Shown: in pieces, positions 10,531-18,888 of the stretch
Layout of the letters: the number at the start of each line of letters is the position of its first letter
How positions within the stretch are numbered: the stretch's first letter is position 1
Source of the DNA: Bradyrhizobium sp.
GTDB lineage: Bacteria > Pseudomonadota > Alphaproteobacteria > Rhizobiales > Xanthobacteraceae
NCBI RefSeq assembly: GCF_030693485.1
Contig: NZ_JAUYAN010000326.1
Span: forward strand, 1-64,000
Direction: 5' to 3'
Length of the DNA: 64,000 nucleotides
Notes under the pieces: model-generated
What the model was told of the DNA's origin: nothing
Seen by the model: the letters and a program-made list of their open reading frames with translations, nothing else
Databases searched by the model: none
Position numbers and translations under genes: made by a program

Positions 10531-11109
10531 CTAGGCAACCGCCTCGTACTCCGACGGGGCATCCCAGAAGCCCTCGGTCCGGAACAGGACGGCCGTGTCC
10601 GTGCTCGCCGAGATTGCGTTGAGTGGAGGAGTGAGTTCTTTGACGAGTTCGAGGTACGGCTCCGGGTGACCGTCGAAGTAGACCGGTGCTTTGCCTTCTG
10701 CATTCTTGAATCCGAGGATGATTCGCCACAGCCGCGCATATTTGGGCTGCGCATGGGTGATGACCTTGTCGTATCCCTTGCGGGCGACGTGGTCGAACAC
10801 GAAATACGCAAATGCTTTCAGGACATGGGTATTGCGATAGGCCTCGCGAAAGGCCGTGCGCTCAAGTTTGGCGAAGTCCTTGAACCATCGAATGCGCAGG
10901 GTGCCGACGGGTTCGTCGCCGGCGTAGACGATCATGTGGGTGGCCTGGTAGTCGTTGCCGTCGAACTCGTGCCGCGCCGGGACGCCGTGCTCTTCCATGA
11001 AGCAGATGGCGCGGATGGCATAGGCATGCATCAACTGCTCGTATGTCGTCACGACCTCCGTGCGGATTTGATTGTGGCTGGGGACGATGGTCCGCACGTT
11101 ATTCTGCAT
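10531..11109 (-). CDS. GNAT-family N-acyltransferase
   Basis: IRAICFMEEHGVPARHEFDGNDYQATHMIVYAGDEPVGTLRIRWF GNAT core. Confidence 0.75.
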   Translation of the reverse strand: MQNNVRTIVPSHNQIRTEVVTTYEQLMHAYAIRAICFMEEHGVPARHEFDGNDYQATHMIVYAGDEPVGTLRIRWFKDFAKLERTAFREAYRNTHVLKAFAYFVFDHVARKGYDKVITHAQPKYARLWRIILGFKNAEGKAPVYFDGHPEPYLELVKELTPPLNAISASTDTAVLFRTEGFWDAPSEYEAVA

Positions 11110-11419
11110 AATTCAGACTCCCTACTACCTGACGTAGTATGAAGTAGAACTATCCGGCCCGCGTTGCGGAAGAGGGCAAAACGTGCCGCCGTTCTACGCC
11201 AGCGTTGAACCGACCGAGCTTCGCTGTCCCGGAGGCCGCGGCGTATCCGGCGATCGAACCATGGGATTTGTCCCGGAATCCACGATGAAACAGGCGCGGC
11301 CCGGAAATTGTCGAGGTTTCAGGCGCGCTGTTCTATCTACAAAACAGCAGAACGTACTGGGGAGTAACATATCTAGAATTGCACTTGGTGAATCATCCTC
11401 CCAAGGTAGTGCAATCGTA

Positions 11420-11824
11420 ATGAAGAGAAAAACCCGGCGGCCGAATTCCGCAGATATCCAGATCGGAGAATCGATCCGCGCCCATCGGCTGATCGTGGGC
11501 ATGTCGCAAAGCGACCTCGGTCGCCGGCTCGGCGTCTCGTTCCAGCAGATACAGAAATATGAGAAAGGCATGAACCGGGTCGGCGCCGGGCGGCTTCCTC
11601 AGATAGCCAAGATCTTCGGCATTCCGGTTGGCGCGCTATTCGACGCCAACGCCGTCACCTCCCCCGGCGAGAGTACGCGTCCCGCTCCGGTCAAGCTCAT
11701 CCCTGACCGCAACACGCTTAAACTGTTGACCGCGTTCGGGGGCATCGCGCACGGCAAGATCCGCCACTCCCTCGTCGACCTGGTCGATGCGATCGCAAAG
11801 GCTGCGCCGAAGACGCCCAGATAG
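11420..11824 (+). CDS. XRE-family (HTH_3) transcriptional regulator
   Basis: IGESIRAHRLIVGMSQSDLGRRLGVSFQQIQKYEKGMNRV; start refined to MKRKTRRPN. Confidence 0.85.
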   Translation: MKRKTRRPNSADIQIGESIRAHRLIVGMSQSDLGRRLGVSFQQIQKYEKGMNRVGAGRLPQIAKIFGIPVGALFDANAVTSPGESTRPAPVKLIPDRNTLKLLTAFGGIAHGKIRHSLVDLVDAIAKAAPKTPR

Positions 11825-11897
11825 CGTGCCAGAGAAGGCGCGGGGCGCCGCCCGGCTGGTCCGTTGGCGGGACTTGACCGACTTCTTCCGGGTCCGC

Positions 11898-12347
11898 TCA
11901 GGCCGAAGCCGGCTGTTTTGCCTTGGCCTCGATCTGGCCGATCGCGTCGACCACGGCATCGAAGGTCAGCATGGTCGAGGCGTGGCGCGCCTTGTACTCG
12001 CGCACCGGCTCGAGCAGGGCCATATCGGCCCACTTGCCTTGCGGGGGCCCGCCGTTTTCCTTCAGCATCTTTCGCACGGTCTCGCGCAATTCGCGCAGTT
12101 CGCCCGCGGTCGAGCCCACCACGTGGCGCGCCATGATCGAGGATGAGGCCTGGCCGAGCGCGCAGGCCTTCACGTCATGGGCAAAGTCGGTGACGACAGG
12201 TCCGTCCATCTTGAGGTCGATCTTGACGGTGGAGCCGCACAGCCTGGAATGCGCCGTGGCGCTGGCGTCGGGGTCGGGAAGGCGGCCGATCCGGGGAATA
12301 TTGCCCGCGAGTTCGATGATCCGCTTGTTGTAAATGTCGTTCAGCAT
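11898..12347 (-). CDS. iron-sulfur cluster assembly scaffold (NifU/IscU-like N-terminal family)
   Basis: MLNDIYNKRIIELAGNIPRIGRL...HSRLCGSTVKIDLKMD...KACALGQASSSIM. Confidence 0.85.
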   Translation of the reverse strand: MLNDIYNKRIIELAGNIPRIGRLPDPDASATAHSRLCGSTVKIDLKMDGPVVTDFAHDVKACALGQASSSIMARHVVGSTAGELRELRETVRKMLKENGGPPQGKWADMALLEPVREYKARHASTMLTFDAVVDAIGQIEAKAKQPASA

Positions 12348-12590
12348 AGATCTAGGCCCCGGCTTCCCGTGCGACGACCGCCCTTGACTACCCTTGGCGT
12401 CAGCACGCTGGGGTCTTATATATGGACGCAGACGGCGGAAATACAGCCCGGCCGATGCGTCCCCGGTGTCCGAATCGAAACCTGTTCGGCGGCGGTGGTG
12501 CTAATATAGTGGGATTCAGGCGCCCGGCGGCCAACCGCCCCGTCTGCCCGGTGACACTCCGGTCTTGAGGACCGGTCGAACGGAGTTGAC

Positions 12591-13301
12591 ATGGACGCTT
12601 TGATCAAATCGCTCCGCCCAGGCAAGCCTTCCGATATCAAGGCTTCCGACGTGAAAAACCCGGAAGTACGCCCTGCCGAGCTCGATCCTGCCGAATTTCT
12701 CGCCGCGGCCGTCCGCGCGGACCAGCCGCGTCCGTCGCGCGCCGAAGCCGAAGCGGCGGTGCAGACCCTGCTCGGCTATATCGGCGAAAACACCGGCCGC
12801 GAAGGCCTGATCGATACCCCGCGCCGGGTGGTGGAAGCCTATGACGAACTCTATCAAGGCTATCACCAGTGTCCGGCGGAGGTGCTCGACCGCACCTTCG
12901 GCGAAACCGCGGGCTATGACGACTTCGTGCTGATCCGCGACATCGAATTCACCTCGCAATGCGAGCATCACATGATGCCGTTCTATGGCAGGGCGCATAT
13001 CGCCTATACGCCGGTCGAGCGGGTGGTGGGGTTGTCGAAGCTGGCGCGCCTGACCGATATCTTCGCGCGCCGCCTGCAGACCCAGGAGCATCTGACGGCC
13101 CAGATTGCCGCCGCGATCGACGAAGTCCTGAAACCCCGCGGCGTTGCAGTGGTGATCGAAGCGGAGCATACCTGCATGTCGGTGCGCGGCGTCGCCAAGC
13201 ATGGCGCCATGACGTTCACCAGCCGCTATACCGGCATGTTCCGCGACAATCCGGCGGAGCAGGCGCGTTTCATGTCCATGGTGCGAGGGCCGCAGCGCTG
13301 A
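12591..13301 (+). CDS. folE: GTP cyclohydrolase I
   Basis: [58 protein letters not shown]. Confidence 0.97.
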   Translation: MDALIKSLRPGKPSDIKASDVKNPEVRPAELDPAEFLAAAVRADQPRPSRAEAEAAVQTLLGYIGENTGREGLIDTPRRVVEAYDELYQGYHQCPAEVLDRTFGETAGYDDFVLIRDIEFTSQCEHHMMPFYGRAHIAYTPVERVVGLSKLARLTDIFARRLQTQEHLTAQIAAAIDEVLKPRGVAVVIEAEHTCMSVRGVAKHGAMTFTSRYTGMFRDNPAEQARFMSMVRGPQR

Positions 13302-13329
13302 CCCCGCCAGATCATCGCGAGAGCGGCCC

Positions 13330-13755
13330 GTGTCCACATCCGCAGACAGCAGCGACATCGAGGAAGGGCTGAAGTTTCGGCCCAAATTCGATGCGACAGG
13401 CCTCGTCACCTGCGTCGCCACCGACGCTGGCAGCGGCGAGGTGCTGATGGTCGCGCACATGAACGACGAAGCCCTGCGCAAGACCATCTCAAGCGGCGAA
13501 GCCTGGTACTACAGCCGCTCACGCCAATCGCTGTGGCGAAAGGGCGAAAGCTCCGGTCACACCCAGCGCGTGGTCGAGATGCGGCTGGACTGCGACCAGG
13601 ACGCGATCTGGATCCGGGTCGAGCAGGCAGGGGCGGCCTGCCACACCGGCCGTCGCTCGTGCTTCTACCGCGCGGTCACATCAGACGACGGCGGAGCGCG
13701 ATTGTCGTTTGTGGACGCTGACAGGCTGTTCGATCCGGCCAAGGTCTATCGTTAG
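13330..13755 (+). CDS. hisI: phosphoribosyl-AMP cyclohydrolase
   Basis: VLMVAHMNDEALRKTISSGEAWYYSRSRQSLWRKGESSGHTQRV...CDQDAIWI...CHTGRRSCFYR. Confidence 0.97.
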   Translation: MSTSADSSDIEEGLKFRPKFDATGLVTCVATDAGSGEVLMVAHMNDEALRKTISSGEAWYYSRSRQSLWRKGESSGHTQRVVEMRLDCDQDAIWIRVEQAGAACHTGRRSCFYRAVTSDDGGARLSFVDADRLFDPAKVYR

Positions 13756-13819
13756 CTCCCAACAGTCCATTCGACGACATCGAAGATGCCGTCGATGTGA
13801 GCGGTTAGCGGCTTTCCGG

Positions 13820-13834
13820 TTAACCCGCCATTAA
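13820..13834. promoter_or_regulatory. CtrA-like binding box TTAA-N7-TTAA
   Basis: TTAACCCGCCATTAA read directly, upstream of the lytic transglycosylase gene. Confidence 0.5.
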
Positions 13835-13927
13835 CCATAACCGCCGCAGGGTTGTATGAGGCCTGAGCGCCGCCTGTCGTGACGAGAGGTCCGGGCGGTC
13901 GTTTCGCGAGGAGCGGGGCACCTACAG

Positions 13928-15019
13928 ATGGCGGTCGACACGTCAAGCGCCACGGCAACGGCAGGTGTCGAGCCCTCGCGCGCCCGGATTGCCGGCGCGA
14001 TCAGGCAGGCCGCCGATACCACCGGCACCAGCTTCGAATACATGCTCGCCACCGCGAAGATGGAATCCAATTTCAATCCGAAGGCCGCCGCCACCACCTC
14101 GTCGGCGCGCGGGCTTTACCAGTTCATCGACCAGACCTGGCTCGGCACCGTAAAGGAAGCCGGCAGCCAGCTCGGCTACGGCAAATATGCCGACGCCATC
14201 ACCCGAAATCCCTCCGGCGGCTATTCCGTCAGCGATCCCGCGGCCCGCACCGCCATCATGAAGTTGCGCAACGATCCCGAGGCCGCCTCGGCAATGGCGG
14301 CGGTATTTGCCCAGTCCAACAGCTTCAAGCTCACCGGCAAGATCGGCCGCCGCCCGACCGACGGCGAACTCTATATGGCGCATTTCATGGGCGCCAACGG
14401 CGCCGGCAAGCTGATCTCGAACGCCGAAAACAATCCGAACGCCTCCGGCGCGGCGTTGTTTCCCAATGCCGCCGCGGCCAATCGCCCGATCTTCTACGAC
14501 AAGACAGGCCGCGCGCGCAGCGTCTCCGAAGTCTATTCGGTGCTGAACGCGCGCTATGCCAGCGCCGCCAATTCGCAGGCGACGCGCACCGCGATGGCGT
14601 CGGCCGGTGGCGACGCGCCGCGGCGCGTGACGCTGGCCAGCGCCACGCCGGCCACGGCACCGGTGGATAACGCCGCCTATCTCTCCAGTTTTCCGGATTC
14701 CCGCGCCGTGACGCCGGCGACCCTGTCGTTCGCATCGGCGCAGACCCATTCGCAGCCGACCGATCCGATCTTTCGCTCCCTGTTCCAGGCCGGCGAGCGC
14801 GCGCAACCGCTCTCGCCGGCGGTGCAGGAATTGTGGGGCAATTCCTCGTCGCTGACTTCCGTTGCGTCAGCAACGTCGGTCGCGTCAGCAACGTCGGTCG
14901 CGAGCGTGACCGAGATTTCCTCCGCGAGCGCCGCGCAATCTCTATCGGCACGCAAACCGGAAGTCCGGCCGCCCGGTCGGCTCGATCTCTTCAGTGATCG
15001 CCTCGGCACCTTCAGCTAG
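13928..15019 (+). CDS. lytic-transglycosylase-fold (SLT-like) protein
   Basis: FEYMLATAKMESNFNPKAAATTSSARGLYQFIDQTWLGTVKEAG. Confidence 0.82.
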   Translation: MAVDTSSATATAGVEPSRARIAGAIRQAADTTGTSFEYMLATAKMESNFNPKAAATTSSARGLYQFIDQTWLGTVKEAGSQLGYGKYADAITRNPSGGYSVSDPAARTAIMKLRNDPEAASAMAAVFAQSNSFKLTGKIGRRPTDGELYMAHFMGANGAGKLISNAENNPNASGAALFPNAAAANRPIFYDKTGRARSVSEVYSVLNARYASAANSQATRTAMASAGGDAPRRVTLASATPATAPVDNAAYLSSFPDSRAVTPATLSFASAQTHSQPTDPIFRSLFQAGERAQPLSPAVQELWGNSSSLTSVASATSVASATSVASVTEISSASAAQSLSARKPEVRPPGRLDLFSDRLGTFS

Positions 15020-15029
15020 TTTTTCCGTT

Positions 15030-15190
15030 TCGTGGCCCGGGCGCGATGCAGTGCGCGGCGCTGCTTCGCAGATCCGGGACCTATACTTTTCCTTGATCAA
15101 TGGACGCCGGATCTGCAGCGCTCCGCCATGACGCGTCGCAGACGCGCGTGAACGTGCTTATGGCGCTGCGCAGCGTCCGGGTAACGATGC
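15030..15190. repeat. REP/BIME-like intergenic palindromic element
   Basis: Opposed partial repeats GCGCGGCGCTGCTTCGCAGATCCGGGA / GGATCTGCAGCGCTCCG...GGCGCTGCGCAGCGTCCGGG. Confidence 0.4.
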
Positions 15191-15335
15191 CGCCGCAGCA
15201 GCCGTCGCTCCCTTAACAAAACGTCAATAATACCAGCCGTTTATGGTGAACCCTTTGTTAAGCGGCGTGGTTTATTTTCTCTTGCAGTGGCATCGCGTCA
15301 CGGTGTCGTCAAAGGTTGCGTAGGCCTCCAGGGTC

Positions 15336-16511
15336 ATGATCGTTCGGCAGTTCATCAGTTGGATACGTACCGCTCCGGCAGGCGAGCGGGCAGAGGCAAC
15401 GCGGTCGCTGGCGCGGGCCTGGCTGATTTCGGATTTGTCCGAGGAGGATCGCGCCGCCGCCGAAGGCGCGCTCTTGATGTTGCTCGACGACGCCTCCCCG
15501 CTGGTGCGCCAGGCCATGGCCGAGGTGTTTGCGCGCAGCTCCGAGGCGCCCGCCGGCATCGTGCAGGCGCTGTCGCTCGACCAGCCGTCGGTGGCCCTTC
15601 CGGTGCTGGAACATTCCCCGCTTCTGATCGACGCCGATCTCGTCGACATCATCGCGACCGGCAATTGCGCCATGCAATGCGCGGTCGCCCGCCGCATCAA
15701 TCTGCCGCCCTCGGTTTGCGCCGCGATCGCCGAAGTCGGCTCGGCCGCAGCGGCACTCGAACTGATCGAGAACGCCCATGCCGAGCTTGCGGCGTTCTCC
15801 TGGGACCGCATCGTCGAACGCCACGGCCATCTCGCCGCGATCCGGGAATCGATGCTGGTGCTGGAGGATTTGCCGGCCGCGACGCGGGTGGCCCTCGTCG
15901 CCAAGTTGTCGGACACGCTGGCGCGGTTCGTGGTCGCCCGCAACTGGCTGAGCGCCGACCGGGCAGGGCGGATCGCAAGCGAGGCGCGCGATCGTTCCAC
16001 CGTCAATATCGCGGCGCGTTCGCGCGGCGACGACATGTGCGGCCTGGTGCGGCATCTGCGCGCCACCGGCCAATTGACCGCAGGACTGATCCTGCGCGCG
16101 CTGCTGTCGGGCAATCTCGAACTGTTCGATGCCGCACTGGCGGAATTGTCCGAGCTGCCGCTGGCGCGGGTTTCCGCGCTGCTGCACGACCGCGGTGGCG
16201 CCAGCCTGCAGGCGCTGTTGCGCCGCGCCGGCCTGCCGCCATCGACCTTCGCGGCATTCCAGATGGCGCTCGAAGTCTGCCAGGAGACCGGATTCGTCGA
16301 CAGCATCGGCGGCGCGGCCAGATTGCGGCGCCGCATGGTCGAGCGCGTGCTGACGCATTGCGAAACCGATCCGCAGGCCGCCGAACCGCTGTTGATCCTG
16401 CTGCGCCGCTTCGCGACGGAGTCGGCGCGGGAAGAAGCCCGCATGTTCTGCGATGAACTGGTCGCCGACGAGGCGATCGCGCCGCTGCAGCACGAGCTGA
16501 TCGCGGCGTAG
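15336..16511 (+). CDS. DUF2336 domain-containing protein
   Basis: Alpha-helical protein; EGALLMLLDDASPLVRQAMAEVFARSSEAPAGIVQALSLDQPSVALPVL typical of DUF2336. Confidence 0.75.
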   Translation: MIVRQFISWIRTAPAGERAEATRSLARAWLISDLSEEDRAAAEGALLMLLDDASPLVRQAMAEVFARSSEAPAGIVQALSLDQPSVALPVLEHSPLLIDADLVDIIATGNCAMQCAVARRINLPPSVCAAIAEVGSAAAALELIENAHAELAAFSWDRIVERHGHLAAIRESMLVLEDLPAATRVALVAKLSDTLARFVVARNWLSADRAGRIASEARDRSTVNIAARSRGDDMCGLVRHLRATGQLTAGLILRALLSGNLELFDAALAELSELPLARVSALLHDRGGASLQALLRRAGLPPSTFAAFQMALEVCQETGFVDSIGGAARLRRRMVERVLTHCETDPQAAEPLLILLRRFATESAREEARMFCDELVADEAIAPLQHELIAA

Positions 16512-16527
16512 TCGCATCCCCGTCGCT

Positions 16528-16650
16528 GTCGTCCCTGCGAACGCAGGGATCCATAGCCACCGTTGTTGATTGTTGCAGAAGATATCTCAACTCCGCGCGT
16601 TAACTGAGAGTGCGCGGCGTATGGGTCCCTGCGTTCGCAGGGACGACGAG
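16528..16650. repeat. palindromic intergenic repeat pair
   Basis: TCGTCCCTGCGAACGCAGGGATCCATA ... TATGGGTCCCTGCGTTCGCAGGGACGA, inverted copies flanking about 75 nt. Confidence 0.65.
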
Positions 16651-16669
16651 TTGAGAAAGTGCGTTTACC

Positions 16670-17248
16670 TCACTCCGCCGGAACAATGCTCGGGGCCAGC
16701 ACCGCTTCGAGATGTTCGGGGCGGTCGCGATTGGCATGCGTGAGAAATACGTCCGCGATGCCGCGCAGCTGCTTGCTCAATTCGCCGGCGGTGGCGGCGG
16801 TGTCGAGCCTGGTGCGCTCGCGCACGATGGCCTGGATGGCGTTGATGTGATGTGCGATCAGGTTGGACGGCACCTCGTCGAGATCGGGCGCGTGCTCGAT
16901 GATACGGCACAGGCTTTCGGCGGCGGCGCCGGCGGAGGGAAATCCGAACGTGGCGGCGTCGCCCTTGATGTCGTGGGCGGCGCGAAACAGCTCTTCGCGC
17001 GTGACGTCGGTAAAGCCGTCGCGCAGGATGGCGGCGTGGGCGTCCGACAGCCGGTCGGCTTCGATTACCATCCAGCTCTTGAACTCGCCCGACAGGCCGG
17101 CGAGCGCCTTTTCGGCGCGCGCCACCGGATCGTCGAGGTCGCGTTCGGCGACGCGCCGCAGCACGTTTCGCAGGGGATTGGGCTGGGTGATGATGTGGTG
17201 GTCGGCGAAGGTCGAGATCTGCACCGTCGCGGACTTGCTTTTCGCCAT
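16670..17248 (-). CDS. Hpt-domain phosphotransfer protein
   Basis: REELFRAAHDIKGDAATFGFPSAGAAAESLCRIIEHAPD Hpt motif. Confidence 0.8.
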   Translation of the reverse strand: MAKSKSATVQISTFADHHIITQPNPLRNVLRRVAERDLDDPVARAEKALAGLSGEFKSWMVIEADRLSDAHAAILRDGFTDVTREELFRAAHDIKGDAATFGFPSAGAAAESLCRIIEHAPDLDEVPSNLIAHHINAIQAIVRERTRLDTAATAGELSKQLRGIADVFLTHANRDRPEHLEAVLAPSIVPAE

Positions 17249-17271
17249 GATGAATTCCTCGGGCTCTCGCG

Positions 17272-17817
17272 CTAGACGGTGGACCGCGCCTTGTCGAGCA
17301 GCGACGGCTGCTGCATCACTTCGACCTCGCCGCCGACGCGGCGCTCGGGGCCGATATAGGCGTTGGCGGTATTGCGGCGGCGGTCCGGGCCGAAATAGGT
17401 CTTGGTCTTGATAAATGGGCGCGGATTGGCGACGACGTTCAGGATGCGCTGGTAGAGGCCCTTGGCCGAGATCGGTTTGGCGAGGAATTCGGTGACGCCG
17501 GCGTCGCGCGCCACGGTGACGCGGCGTTTCTCGGAGTGCCCGGTCAGCATGATGATGGGGGCATAGGGGTTGCCCTTGGATTCCGGCTGCCGGATCATCT
17601 GCGCCAGTTCGAGGCCGTCGAAAATCGGCATCGACCAGTCGGTGATGACGATGTCGGGAACGTAATGGCTGTACATTTCCAGCGCGGTCGCGCCGTCCTC
17701 GGCCTCATAGACTTCGCGGGCGCCGAATGAATGCAGCAGCGTCCGCAGGATGCGGCGCATGTGCGGATTGTCGTCGCAGACGAGAAAGCGCAGCTTGTTG
17801 AAGTCGATGCGGAACAT
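17272..17817 (-). CDS. CheY-like response regulator
   Basis: LRFLVCDDNPHMRRILRTLL...DIVITDWSMPIFDGLEL...APIIMLTGHS...FLAKPIS. Confidence 0.9.
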   Translation of the reverse strand: MFRIDFNKLRFLVCDDNPHMRRILRTLLHSFGAREVYEAEDGATALEMYSHYVPDIVITDWSMPIFDGLELAQMIRQPESKGNPYAPIIMLTGHSEKRRVTVARDAGVTEFLAKPISAKGLYQRILNVVANPRPFIKTKTYFGPDRRRNTANAYIGPERRVGGEVEVMQQPSLLDKARSTV

Positions 17818-17920
17818 GGCGCGGCCCTGAGGGCAGACCGGCAACGGTATACCCGGCGTTAACCATATCGCGGCGCCGGTTAACGAATGGTTGCGATGCC
17901 CGCCGGTATCTGCCTCGAGC

Positions 17921-18700
17921 TCAATAGTTGAACTGCTCGCTCAAAATGCGCTCTTCCAGGCCGTGGCCGGGGTCGAACAGCATCCGCATCGAGATGGTCC
18001 TGTCGGACAGCACTTCGACCCGGCGGACGTCGCGCGCCTCGTCGTGGTCGGCCACCGCGGCGACCGGGCGCTTGTCGCCCTCCAGCACCTCGATGACGAC
18101 ATAGGCGGTGTTGGGGAGCAGGGCGCCGCGCCAGCGCCGCGGCCGGAAGGCGCTGATCGGGGTCAGCGCCAGCAGTGCCGCGTTGATCGGCAGGATCGGG
18201 CCCTGCGCCGACAGGTTGTAGGCGGTGGATCCGGCCGGCGTCGCCACCATGATGCCGTCGGCGATCAGCTCGGCCATGCGCGGGTGCTCGTCGATCAGGA
18301 TCCGCAGGCGCGCCGCCTGATGGGTCTGGCGAAACAGCGACACCTCGTTGATGGCGTGATGCAGGTGCACCACGCCGTGCACGTCGGTGGCGCGCATCAG
18401 CAGCGGATGGATCACGGTTTCCTTCGCCGCGGCGAGGCGAGCGTGAAGGTCGGCGGTGCTGAATTCGTTCATGAGAAAACCGACGGTGCCGCGATGCATG
18501 CCGTAGATCGGTTTGTCCGAGCGCATGTGCCGGTGCAGCGTCTGCAGCATCAAGCCGTCGCCGCCGAGCGCCACCACGATGTCGGCGTCATCGGGGGCGT
18601 GATTGCCGTACAGCGCCGTCAGTTGCGCCAGCGCCGCCTGTGCCTCCGCGCCTGGGCTCGCGACGAAGGCGATCCGGTCATATCGCTTGGGGCTGGTCAT
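17921..18700 (-). CDS. nadK: NAD kinase
   Basis: [19 protein letters not shown]...[14 protein letters not shown]...NEVSLFRQT...[22 protein letters not shown]. Confidence 0.95.
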   Translation of the reverse strand: MTSPKRYDRIAFVASPGAEAQAALAQLTALYGNHAPDDADIVVALGGDGLMLQTLHRHMRSDKPIYGMHRGTVGFLMNEFSTADLHARLAAAKETVIHPLLMRATDVHGVVHLHHAINEVSLFRQTHQAARLRILIDEHPRMAELIADGIMVATPAGSTAYNLSAQGPILPINAALLALTPISAFRPRRWRGALLPNTAYVVIEVLEGDKRPVAAVADHDEARDVRRVEVLSDRTISMRMLFDPGHGLEERILSEQFNY

Positions 18701-18888
18701 GGGATTGTCTGGCTCATTTCGGCGCGCCGGTGGGAGCGGGTGCGCTCAGGGTCGTCTATACGACCTTGACCTGACTTGTCGAGACGAGCAGGGGGTGGCG
18801 GCGCCACAAATACCGGCAGGCGGCCGCTTGGCGCGACCGCCTGATGTGACTTCCCTTCAACGAGTGCGCCGGGCGAACTCGAAAGCGA

